A DNA stretch of 64,000 nt, taken from Colocasia esculenta (taxonomy: Eukaryota > Streptophyta > Magnoliopsida > Alismatales > Araceae). Positions 1-9,370 of this stretch are shown in pieces (within the stretch, counting starts at the first letter, position 1; each line of letters opens with the position of its first letter). The stretch is from positions 1-64,000 of the forward strand of contig JACBKR010000862.1 in assembly GCA_014218235.1 (NCBI GenBank), given 5' to 3'. The translations under genes and the position numbers were made by a program. The notes beneath the pieces are model-generated. The model saw only the letters and a list, made by a program, of their open reading frames with translations. It searched no databases and had not been told where the DNA came from.

Positions 1-770
1 AAGAGGGGGGGGGGGATGAAATAAATACGTGGGTGTATGTGGAGATGGAATGAAAAGCGGATATGACAAAAAATAAAAGAACCGTGATCGTCAGGCACAC
101 AAACCCCCTCTTCAAGAAAATGGTCGGGATCCTCTTGAAATGAGCTCCTGCGCGAGCTTTAAGTGCTGGATAAAATCGCGTCCAGGACAGCCGCAGTAAT
201 TAAAGGGATAAATCCCGTCGACTCGGCTGGTCGTGAATATCTAGGGCGGTTTGAAGACACGTCGACTCTGGATGACGCGGATAGAAAGTAGTAAAATCGT
301 GATGGCCCAACCGGACGCGAATATGCTCAGGCAAACCGACTCAGCCATGCGCTGGCTCAGGTGATGGGACACCTCTGAAACGCAACGACATAGGCCGACG
401 CGAATAGAAGGCGACATAATGATTGCAAGCCTGCGTGTGACGACTTTCTGGGGCTGGTCAGACGATTAATCGCGGCAGGGATACCGGACGCGATAAAAGG
501 GCGGTTCCTGAATCGCGTCCGGGATGTTGGACGCGAATAGGAAGGCGGTTCATGAATCGCGGCGGTTAGAGTCGACGCCTTTACAAGGGCGGTTCCAAAT
601 ACGTGGCCACTGTGATGGACGCGATTTAGGAAGGCCCCCGACCCCCTAGGGAAGCACCGAAAAAAAAGTGGATAAAATCCAGAAATATGGAGATCGAAAA
701 CACTCTTATAGGGCAAAAGGAGGGCCATTTTGGGCGTTACAGCGCAACTCGAAAATTTGCCCGCGGTGGG
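1..770. repeat. Direct repeat, left copy (retroelement-derived)
   Basis: Positions 1-103 match 7968-8072, and 105-770 match about 8703-9369, in the same orientation. The left copy lacks the roughly 630 bases at 8073-8702, so the two copies differ by one large indel. The repeat is full of short motifs of the type GACGCGAAT / AATCGCGTC in both orientations. One perfect-looking hairpin is 511-520 with 529-538. The pair could be terminal repeats of the retroelement that holds the gag remnant between them, but I could not find TG...CA ends at the repeat edges, so that role is inferred. The left copy runs off the window. Confidence 0.7.
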
Positions 771-796
771 AAAATTCGCGTGTCTACAGATGCCCA

Positions 797-952
797 ACCT
801 TGACGTCTGCTTTGTAGGGGAGCAAGCGGAGGGACACGAAGCGGAGCGAAATGAAGTGAAATGGAGTGCAATGAAATGGAGCGTAATGAAAAGAAATGTA
901 GTGTAGCGTAGTGGAGTGAAGTGAAGTGGACTGAAAAGTAGACGTCAAGGTT
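797..952. repeat. Pentamer-like satellite inside an inverted repeat
   Basis: Positions 835-935 are low-complexity purine-rich sequence built from units such as GTGAA, GTGGA and ATGAA with a period near 5. It is bracketed by an inverted repeat: 797-813 pairs with 936-952 with one mismatch. The whole would fold as a long-loop stem. It has no coding potential on either strand that I would trust. Confidence 0.6.
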
Positions 953-1118
953 AAAATTAGACACGCGCGACAATGTGCGACTGCCACCTGATAAGAGTCT
1001 TTTCCCAACACCCAAGGAAATCACCATCGAAATAAAGACCTAAAGAAACAAATGCTTGGACAAGGGAAATGAATAATGAAAAGGTGTGCGCGTGGGCACG
1101 AAAGCAAGAAAAAAGACC

Positions 1119-1312
1119 AACTTTCCAGCGTGGGGAAGTACCTAAGGACACAATCCGTTAGGTTGCACCATCGGGGGCGTCTGCCCTGCCTCAGGTGGGT
1201 CTTGGGAAAACGGGAGATCAACTTCCAGCGTCGGAGAAGTACCTAAGGACACAATCCGTTAGGTTGCACTATCGGGGGCGTCTGCCCTGCCTCGGGTGGA
1301 TCTCTGGGAGCA
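1119..1312. repeat. Tandem repeat, two units of about 100 bp
   Basis: Two adjacent units share the phrase beginning CCAGCGT at 1126 and 1226, followed by the same 70 or so bases ending in a CGTCTGCCCTGCCTC stretch. The rest of 953-2040 is AT-rich, non-coding and contains no gene that I can recognise. Confidence 0.75.
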
Positions 1313-2049
1313 AAGATAAAAGATAAAAAGATAAGTCCAAACAAAGGATTCTGAAGGAAATCAGCCCGGAGGCGACAACAGAAGGAGTTGGGTACTTGAC
1401 TCGGAATGGAATATTTCAAGTTGTTATGGAATGTTTAGGCGCAGATGGCCCTCAGATTGCCTTGCAAGAGCGGTTTTCCACTGTGATTTCAAGATGTGCA
1501 TGTTGCATGCTGGGCTAAAGAAAAATAAGACTAAAATGGAGTAGAAAATAACCAAGGATAATATTGTTACGTGGTGAGTCAGGACCAGGGGTTCATGCAT
1601 GGGTCCGTCGTCCCACAAGCCAAGCGTAACGGCCTATCCGCATGGCTAAGAATCCTCTGGGATTATCATGGTTTTTGAGAAGGGGAACTCTCCCCCAGAT
1701 TCCTCAAAGCCACAAGGTCCTGGTGTGCTCTAAGGGTATAAACATATAGTAGATGTAGATTAACTGATGGTGAAGGCAGCGATGCCGGGTTGCGCCAGAT
1801 GAGGTGACTCGAATCCTGCGCTCAAAACTCGTTAGCCAAGATAATAAACATCATGAAAATATCATTTAGCATGGAGCATGCATAATGGATAAAGCGTGTA
1901 AACAAGCATGACTCATTCAATTGGTTTGTTTTAACCATGAGGATAATTGATCTTGGATAAGAAAGTTGGGAGTGTAAGATGGGAGAAACCCATGGTTGGA
2001 AGGATTGATGCGATATGACGCGGGTAGGAGGCGATTGCCTTGTGCAATA

Positions 2050-2425
2050 CCATCATGATCTTTTTTGGATTTTGGAGAGTATTTGAATTTTTGTTGTTGG
2101 TTTTGGAAAATATTTGAAATTTTGTAGGATTGAAAAAGATTTGATTTGTTTATGGTTTTGGAAATATTTGATTTTTGTGGAATTTTAGAAATATTTGAAT
2201 TTGTTTGGAATTTTGAGAATATTTGATTTTGTTGTTGCTTTTGAAAATATCTGATTTTTGTGGAATTTTGGAAATATTTAAATTTTATGGGATTTTGAAA
2301 ATATTCAAATTTATTTGAAATTTTTGAAAAATATTTGATTTTTTGTTGGATTTTGGAATATTTGGATTTTTTGTGGAATTTTGAAAATATTTTAATTTTT
2401 ATGGGATTTTGAAACATTGCCATGC
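2050..2425. repeat. AT-rich minisatellite, about 30-bp unit
   Basis: The unit reads roughly GGAATTTTGAAAATATTTG followed by a T-rich tail, and repeats about ten times with small variations. An open frame on the minus strand here is only a translation of this repeat (Lys/Phe/Ile/Asn/Gln rich) and is not a gene. Confidence 0.8.
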
Positions 2426-2759
2426 CGTGGCGGCATTGAAATTATGAAAATTGACCGGCGAAGGGGTCCTTGTTGATTCCCGTGTCATTAAAGAATGCCC
2501 AGAATAGGGCGTGCAGTTTAACGTGGTGCCCACGAGCTGATTGCACATGGTTAACGGTGTAACCATCAAAGCCATGCCTGAAAAGGCAACTTAAGTTTGA
2601 TAAAAGAAAAGGAAGCTTGGAGACAAGCTTGGATATGGGTATTCAAGGAGCTGGGTTCGGGTTCCTTCCTTGGCACAACCATCAGAAGGGTCTGTCTCAT
2701 TAAGCACTCGGGCTTTTGAAATTATTTTGGAATCTTGAGTGATTACCATTTGATTGTAG
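2426..2759. other. Non-coding interval, nothing recognised
   Basis: No reading frame with recognisable similarity, no clear repeat and no RNA gene seen. It lies between two tandem-repeat blocks of the same decayed retroelement. Confidence 0.5.
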
Positions 2760-3000
2760 GGACATGCGTACGACCAGGCCCGTTTGGGTCCCTGCGGGGA
2801 CTTTGCCCTCTTGTCATGCCCTATTATCATTGATTTTTATTTTGATTTTTGCATGCATACGGCCGGGTCCGTTCGGATCTCCGCGGGGACTTTGCCCTCT
2901 TGACATGCATATTGACTTGGATTTGATTTCAAATTTTGCATGCTTACGGCCGGGTCCGTTAGATCTCCGTGGGGACTTTGCCCTCTTGACATGCATTGGA
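2760..3000. repeat. Tandem repeat, three units of about 88 bp
   Basis: The phrase GGGGACTTTGCCCTCTTG occurs at 2796, 2885 and 2971, each time preceded by a GC-rich segment containing GGCCNGGTCCGTT and followed by an AT-rich segment. Spacing is 89 then 86. The unit resembles the other GC-block/AT-block alternations of this element. Confidence 0.85.
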
Positions 3001-3404
3001 AATCATTTTGATTTCATTTGATTGGATTCTGATTCTGCCATTTTGTTAAAGACTTCCCCTTCGTCAGGAGGGTGCTTCAGGAAGGTTCCCTTGCCCAGTA
3101 CCCATACTACCATACTTCTGCGAATAAGGAGGGAAAAAATAGAACTTCGAACCCGTTCAGGCGTGGCTGTGACGATGACGGGTGTCAACCGGGAGCAAAC
3201 GGCGGGGGCGCCGTGAAGTGTGTGCGGATGCCCATGCCCAGGGCAAACCTAATGACTCGGGAGAGAGTGCGAGACTCCTGGCGCGGAGTATCATAACGAA
3301 AAAAATGCGGGATAGCATGGCAATGCTAAACAAATATTCATCTTTTTAGGGATTTTCTCGACACTTGGTAAAATAAATTTCCAAAGTAAGAACTTGGGGA
3401 TTAA
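3001..3404. other. Non-coding interval of the decayed retroelement
   Basis: Overlapping short frames on both strands exist but none has domain-like sequence, and no repeat was noticed. I see nothing to annotate. Confidence 0.4.
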
Positions 3405-3860
3405 AAGAAGACGAATGCCCATGCCTGCGCTGGGGCGGATGTTCCCTGCGTGGAGTCGAGACTGGGAGGTCTAAGGGAATTGACACAATTCTTTATTCAA
3501 AATTAAAAGGACATGTGCGAGAAGGGAGGACCCGATTGAAAAATGGAGGTGACATAAAACAAAAGACGAATGCCCTGCTGGGGCGAGACCCGGGGGTCTA
3601 GAGGAATTTATATTTTTTTATTCGAATTTAAAAACATAAGTGGGGACTAAAGCCCCGAAAGCAGTGCGAGAAGGGTCGAAGGACCCGATTAAAATGGAGA
3701 TGCGAAGACTACAAAAAGACGAATTCCCTGCGTTGGGGCGAGACTCGAGGGTCTATACGAATTTACATTTTTTATTCGAATTTAAAAACATAAGTGGGGA
3801 CTAAAGCCCCGAAAGCAATGCGAGAAGGGTCGAAGGACCCGATTAAAAACACAGGGGTCA
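3405..3860. repeat. Tandem repeat, about 154-bp unit, nearly three copies
   Basis: The two best copies share ACATAAGTGGGGACTAAAG at 3634 and 3788, a spacing of 154. A more diverged copy begins near 3409. Each unit contains two small hairpins: GGGG...CCCC around ACTAAAG, and GGGTC...GACCC around GAAG (3673-3686 in one unit). Non-coding. Confidence 0.85.
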
Positions 3861-3914
3861 ACACGGGAAAAATAATTTGGAAACTTCGGAGGACCCGGAG
3901 GGGTTTGGCGGGAG

Positions 3915-4152
3915 AGGAGGGCACGATACCCTGGGTAGGAAATAAAATCGGATGGCCCGGATAACGTAAAGAAACAAAAGGGCCGCGAGGGGCCAACATG
4001 GAAGGTGCGCAGCGTAGGGCGCGAAAAGATGTGCCATGTGGGGCACTAGATGAACAAAAATGGGCGCGATGCCCAGTGTACGCTGAGGGATCATAAAATA
4101 AATGAAAATAAAAAGCCTCCCGTGGGGAGGGAATGTGGAAAAACCCACGGGT
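3915..4152. repeat. Cluster of short inverted repeats
   Basis: Seven tiny inverted repeats follow one another. Clear ones are GTGCC/GGCAC at 4031-4046 with spacer ATGTGG, TGGGC/GCCCA at 4061-4075 with spacer GCGAT, CCTCC/GGAGG at 4116-4130 with spacer CGTGG, GCGC/GCGC at 4007-4022, and GGCC/GGCC at 3981-3994 with spacer GCGAGG. Arm sequences differ while spacers stay related. Function unknown. Confidence 0.7.
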
Positions 4153-4177
4153 CTGTACTAAGCAATATAAAAGAAGA

Positions 4178-4621
4178 TTAAAAAAAAGAGGGGGGTGAAG
4201 GTCCCCTGGCCTGTTGCCATGCCCGGCGATCGGATTTGGACTTGGGGGTCGGCGTTGGGACCCTCAAGTATCTCCTCACAAATCTTGCCCAGCGGGCAGA
4301 TGGATGTGCTCTTCTTCTTTGAATTGAACCGCTCTCGAAAATTAAAGGAAAATTGTTAACTTCCGTCGGAGTGTCAAATGACAGTGATAACCCCCTTGGA
4401 ATGTAGTTTAATGAAAAGGTGGGGAGTTCCACCGGTTGACTTGGAAGCAACGATAAGGGGGCCGTGCCCAAAGATTGTATAGCGTGTGAGATGGAAAGGG
4501 GCACGACCCCTTGAGCAACAGATTGTGCCAAGGATTTGGCCTTGGAGTGCGTAAGCACAATCTGGATAGTTGACCCCTTCACTGGCGAAGGAAGGTTCAC
4601 AACAACGGTGTGAGGAGTCAT
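4178..4621 (-). other. Open frame of 147 codons, unassigned
   Basis: This minus-strand frame lies just 3' of the gag remnant on the same strand, so it may be the leftover of the next retroelement region. I cannot recognise a protease, reverse transcriptase or integrase motif in it. It is Ser/Pro/Leu rich. It could equally be a chance frame; I would not call it a gene. Confidence 0.25.
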
Positions 4622-4699
4622 GAGAGCTTAGAGGGAGAGACTCCTTATGAGTACTTGAAAATGAACCCGGCTGGCGACGGGTATGATTGGCATATTTTT

Positions 4700-5035
4700 A
4701 GAAGGCCTCTTGACAGCCATGATTGGAGGGGAGGACTCCTGCTCGGTAAATGTGCCCGGTATTCGACGATGACCGGCATGCAGTGGATAAAATCATGATG
4801 TTGGAAAAGCATGCCCGGTCCGGGACTGAAATGATTGGCAGAGAGGACTGCGGCTTGGAAAGTATGCCCGGTATGCAAACGAGGACGGTATGCGGGGGAT
4901 CTGATCATGAAATTTGAAAAGCATGCCTGGTCCGGGACTGGAATAATTAGCTCGGAAAATGTGCTCGGCATATTGACAATGACCGGCATGGGTGGAATAA
5001 ATTCTGGATTTTAAAAAGCATGCCGGTCCCGGGAC
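4700..5035. repeat. Tandem repeat, three units of about 100-110 bp
   Basis: The phrase GCATGCCCGGTCCGGGACTG and near-copies occur at about 4809, 4921 and 5017, each followed or preceded by GACCGGCATG-type sequence. The core is itself nearly palindromic (CCGGTCCGGG). It interrupts the 3' end of the gag-like frame on the minus strand. Confidence 0.75.
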
Positions 5036-6522
5036 TTCCTTCTGCTGCTGACGCGACTTTTTGCTCCTTGAAAATTTACGCCTGCTCGGCGGACGAGAGG
5101 GGATATGATGGGTGTAGTGGAAAGCTGTATGGACTGTGGAGGCGTGATGGATATAACAGCAAGAGGTTGCTCGGTGTGGTTGCCAAGGATGTTGGCGGTG
5201 TGGGAGGTGTAGTGATCGTGTGATGGTGGGTGTAATAAGAGTGGGGGGGTTGATGTGTAGGTTGATGATGGTGGGTGGTGTAGGTAAATGGCGTACGGAG
5301 ATGACCTGGGAAGGTTCATAATCGTAGCGCCAAGTGGTTTCGCGGGGTAGTTGGCGGCTGGGAACTTCAACGAACAAACGGGCTGTGATGGTAGTGGAGG
5401 AGATGGCTGTGGGGGTGGTGGTGTCGTCATGGGAGCCGGAGCAGGTGCAACGTAGGGCACCGGAGCCTCTTGATAAATCGGGGCATCGTAGGGCCCTGTT
5501 GGAGGTTGATGGGTTGTCCGAGGATGACGAATCAGTGGACGCCTGGGTGGTGGCATGCCATGGTAAATGGGCGTATGCGGAGGCGCATATGATGTGGATG
5601 TTGTATAGTGGTGAGGTGGATGGCGTCCACTGATTCATTCTTTCTCGGTTTAATTTGATCAAAAAGGTCTACGATCGGGGAGTCCATTAGATGTGTCTGG
5701 ATGTAACGTCCCCGCTCGTAGAGCCTCCATGGAGGTGATTTGGTTCATGGTTAGGATGTGCCTGAACTCGGAGTAGAGTTTGAAATGATTATTTAACTGC
5801 TCTGACTCCGAGAGCTCACGCTGCAATGAGCAGCCATTGACCTCCAACGGTCAGCAAATTGTACAAAGGCCTCGTGGCCCCCATCTTCTTGGATGCCAGG
5901 TCCGTTATAGAGAGAAAGGGATTGACGCAATCTTTGTATTTATGAAGGAATTCTTGTGTAGGGAGCGGAAGTCTCCTGCCTCGCTTGGCCCTAGGGAGTA
6001 GAACCATTCGAGCGCAGGGCCGTCAAGAGATTTTCTAAATAAAAATGCCAACGTGAGGGGGCCACGTTGCCAATGCGAAGACTCATAAAGAAATTCTTTA
6101 ATATGAAGATGGGGGTTGCCCGTGCCATTGTACAGTCGGTACGACGGCATCTCCGAAGGATGAATGTAAATTTTTGGGAGAGCTGGCATGGCGGCAACGG
6201 GGTCACCCTTGGAATTTGAAAGCTTATTTATTTGTTTCTCCAAATTATTCAATTTCTAGAGAAGAGCATCTTGGAGAGGAATGGATTGTCGCTGGGCATG
6301 TGAGGGAGTACATGGGGGTGGCCTTGAATGAGTGGGCCTTCCCAAGGGACGGTCTGTTCGGACCGGGGCACGGGAGTGCAAATGGCCAGGGGGCCGAGGT
6401 GATGAAGAATGTACAGGGGTATGTGGCGAAGTTGCCGGAATATACAAAGGTGGGTGCCTGGGAGAAGGAGAGGGAGGAGGAGTCGCGGAAGGAGTCACAC
6501 CCTCAACTAAAGATTGTATCAT
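5011..6522 (-). pseudogene. Decayed LTR-retrotransposon gag (Tat/Ogre-like)
   Basis: Gag is the structural capsid protein that packages retroelement RNA. Reading the minus strand from 6522: a Pro/Ser/His-rich N-terminus, an in-frame TAG at 6256-6258, then a capsid-type segment (6252-5905) with the YNGTGNPHLHIKEF block and hydrophobic helices typical of retrotransposon gag. A frameshift near 5940 moves the continuation (SITDLASKKMGATRP, then SELSESEQ-like residues) to other frames down to about 5659, and a Pro-rich C-terminal segment follows at 5556-5011. No pol follows, so the element is non-autonomous or gutted. Assignment to the Tat/Ogre group rests on gag style and on the tandem repeats, and is tentative. 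Confidence 0.65.
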
Positions 6523-7240
6523 ATTTAATTGTTGAGGAGTGAGCTGATCCAGTGCATGCAGGACATACTAGACAGTGGGGTCATGGTGGGGGACAGGCTC
6601 TTGCCGAGTTCTGATTAGTGGTAAATGTGAGGGGACATCAGATAGATTAGTGCGCAGTGTGCGCACATAACCATAGGAAGTGGAAGGCTTCCCCTCACGG
6701 TGGGAGATGGACGGACATGGGATCGAAAAGACTGGACACTTGAATTATCCTCATAGTCCATGTTAAGATTAGCATGATAATGCAGGTCCATTTTTAACAA
6801 AGCAATAAGCAAGTTGAACAAAGATTATTCAATCAATGTGGTTCAAAACATGTTGTAATGCTTCACGCTTGTTTTAGGAGTTGACACAATTAATTAAATG
6901 GATTGAAAATATTGTGTCAATCCAGGTGAGATTCTAGTTGGTAAATGAAGAGTACTTCGGCGTATAACTAGAATCACCTCTCACCACGCAACAAATGGAT
7001 ATCTAACCCAGGTCACCGGTAGAGGTACCGCCTGCTCGGTCCGCCGTGAGGGAATCCACGGGGTACGAAGTCTTACGGGGTTCCGGGAGAAGGTTCACTG
7101 GTCCAAAGGGACGGAATGCCCCAATGGAGAGTTTTCCCTCACCAGAAGGGGTGTGTGGAGCCTAGAAAATGAGGGAAGGAGGTCTCCCGACCGATGCAAA
7201 ATGTCCGCAAATATAAAGAAAGGCAGCTGAATGAGCCTTC
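6523..7240. other. Probable 5' untranslated region of the minus-strand retroelement
   Basis: No credible gene. Two inverted repeats are visible: TTGACACAATT with AATATTGTGTCAA around 6891-6921, and GGTGAGATTCTAGTT with AACTAGAATCACCTCTCACC around 6925-6983. The position, upstream of gag on the minus strand, suggests a leader, but I found no convincing tRNA primer-binding site. Confidence 0.4.
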
Positions 7241-7640
7241 TGAAACAGGATGAAAATCACGTCCAACGCAGTGGGCGCGCATTCAAAAATCGCGTTCGTT
7301 CTGTCTACTGCGGATCTGAAGCTCGCAAAAGCTGTAAGAGCCGAGGCGACTCCCTCCGGACTCTGTCTCAAAATGGCGTCCAATACAACCGCCGTAATAT
7401 TAGCATGCAATAAATCGCGTCCATTGGGATCGACACAAATAAAGACAGAAATCTTGACTCCGGAAAATTTTTAAAATGGCTCAAAATCGCGTCGACCGTA
7501 CTCGACGCGAATCAAGCCAGTAAGCCGCCCCACAAAAATTTTCAGAAAAACAAACAAATGGCGGTGAATCGCGTCGGCTGTATCCTCCGCGATTCAAGCC
7601 AGTAAGCCAAAACGCAAAAAATTTCACAGAATGAACAAGT
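7241..7640. repeat. Region dense in AATCGCGTC / GACGCGA motifs with hairpins
   Basis: Two perfect 8-bp hairpins stand out: TCGCGTCG at 7487-7494 with CGACGCGA at 7503-7510, and GAATCGCG at 7566-7573 with CGCGATTC at 7588-7595. Both are followed by the same ATTCAAGCCAGTAAGCC-like tail, so the stretch is also a tandem repeat of about 85 bp. The same motif family fills 160-640 and 8780-9250. Confidence 0.7.
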
Positions 7641-7739
7641 AGCATGCACGCATTCAACTGAAAAAATGAAAACTAAAAACTATATGCTAATCAACTTACA
7701 TAAACATGAACTTAAATAAATAATAAACGATAAAAGTAA

Positions 7740-7840
7740 TAAAAGAACGCCGCGTGGGGCGAAAACAAAGTGGCACACGTGGGTGCCAAAAAAGTAACGC
7801 CACGTAGGGCGCAAAAAAGAAAGGCACACGTGGGTGCCTA
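7740..7840. repeat. Array of four short palindromes with constant spacer
   Basis: CGCC/GGCG at 7748-7761 (spacer GCGTGG), TGGCAC/GTGCCA at 7771-7788 (spacer ACGTGG), CGCC/GGCG at 7798-7811 (spacer ACGTAG) and AGGCAC/GTGCCT at 7822-7839 (spacer ACGTGG). Arms are perfect inverted repeats, joined by A-rich linkers. See the matching clusters at 3915-4152 and 8377-8426. Confidence 0.8.
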
Positions 7841-7965
7841 AATGAGGTACCCGAGCTGAAATGTAGAGGGTCCCACCGTGATCGCCAATTTGTAGATAAT
7901 ATTTTCCGCTCCCCGCTCTTTTCTTTATTCTTTACGCACGCGGGGGACGAAAAACGGTCGCCCAC

Positions 7966-9370
7966 AAAGAGGGGGGGATGAAATAAATACGTGGGTGCGT
8001 GTGGAGATGGAGTGAAAAAGCGGATATGACAATAAAATAAAAAGAACCGTGATCGCCAGGCACACGAGGGTGTCGAATGGAACAGGTGAAGAAAGGATGT
8101 GTACCTTTCACCCATAGATAGCGGGATGTGGGCGTGGGTTCACCCTCCTCCTTCCACCGGCTAGCCGGCAAAGGAGATTCAACTTGGGGTACCTATCACA
8201 AGAAGACAACAAAAGGAGACAACGGGATTAGCCTGGAATGTGCAGTAAATGAATCTAGACAAATAAAATAACATAGATGAAAAAGGGGAAGAACACACCT
8301 TTTGGGTGGTCTTTAAAACCCCTAAAATAAAGGGTATGATGTGTGTGCATGCATGCAAATGTGAAAAGTAAAAAGGGGCCAACGTAGGGGCCGAATGAAG
8401 AGAATGGAAAGGACCACGTGGGGTCCGGAAGAAGGAAAAACTGGGGTGCTTCCCCGAAGAGGCCGGACGGCGTGACGACGCTGTGGAGGGCAAACGAGAG
8501 GAGGAAGACGACGAGCCGCCTCCGAGATGCGCGAGTGACGTGGATGACGGCGACGTCGGGCCGGAGACGAGACGGGGATGACAAGGATGCAGACGGGACG
8601 CGAGCAGGGCTCCGCCGTAGGAGGATCCTCTCTCTCTCTCTCTAAACCTCACTCTCTCTAAAACCTCACTCTCTCTCTCTCTCTAAAACCCCACTCTCTC
8701 TCTCTAAACCCCCCTCTTCAAAGCAAATGGTCGGGATCCTCTTGAAATGAGCTCCTGCGCGAGCTTTAAGTGCTGGATAAAATCGCGTCCAAGACAGCCG
8801 TCGCAATTAAAGGGATAAATCGCGTCGACTCGGCTGGTCGCGAATATCTAGGGCGGTTTGAAGACACGTCGACTCTGGATGATGTGGATAGAAAGCAGTA
8901 AAATCGTGACGGCCTAACCGGACGCGAATATACTCGGGCAAACTGACTCAGCCATGCACTGGCTCAGGTGATGGGACACCTCTGAAACGCGACGACATAG
9001 GCCGACGCAAATAGAAGGTGACATAATGATTGCAAGCCTGCGCGCGGCGACTTTCTGGGCTGCTGTTAGACGATTAATCGCGACAGGGATCCCGGACGCG
9101 ATTAAAGGGCGGTTCTGAATCGCGTCCGGGATGTTGGACACGAATAGGAAGGCGGTTCATGAATCGCGGCGGTTAGAGTCGACGCCTTTATAAGGGCGGT
9201 TCCAAATACGCGGCCACTGTGATGGACGCGATTTAGGAAGGCCCCCGACCCCCTAGGGAAGCACCGAAAAAAAGTGGATAAAATCCAGAAATATGGGGAA
9301 AACACTCTTATAGGGCAAAAGGAGGGTCATTTTGGGCGTTACAGCGCAACTCGAAAATTTGCCCGCGATG
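7966..9370. repeat. Direct repeat, right copy (retroelement-derived)
   Basis: Longer copy of the repeat at 1-770. It holds an extra 630 bases including two more palindromes (GGCC/GGCC at 8377-8392 and GGACC/GGTCC at 8411-8426 with spacer ACGTGG). Several CpG sites intact in the left copy are TpG or CpA here, for example within the hairpin near 9119-9146. At about 9370 the repeat stops abruptly against the reverse transcriptase of another element. Confidence 0.75.
8625..8708. repeat. CT microsatellite
   Basis: Runs of (CT)n broken by AAACCTCA or AAACCCCA, repeating three to four times. It lies at the point where the left direct-repeat copy has its 630-base gap, so slippage or recombination here may have made the indel. 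Confidence 0.9.

Noticed and set aside
1917..2423. 168-codon minus-strand open frame rich in Lys, Phe, Gln and Asn
   Set aside because: It is the translation of a 30-bp AT-rich minisatellite and has no protein-like variation.
4793..5662. 289-codon minus-strand open frame
   Set aside because: Overlaps the Pro-rich gag tail in another frame. The other frame (5011-5556) fits gag composition better, so most of this one is a shadow.
3915..8430. Palindrome arrays as a CRISPR-like array
   Set aside because: Repeat units are too short, spacers are not unique, and the setting is a plant retroelement without cas genes.
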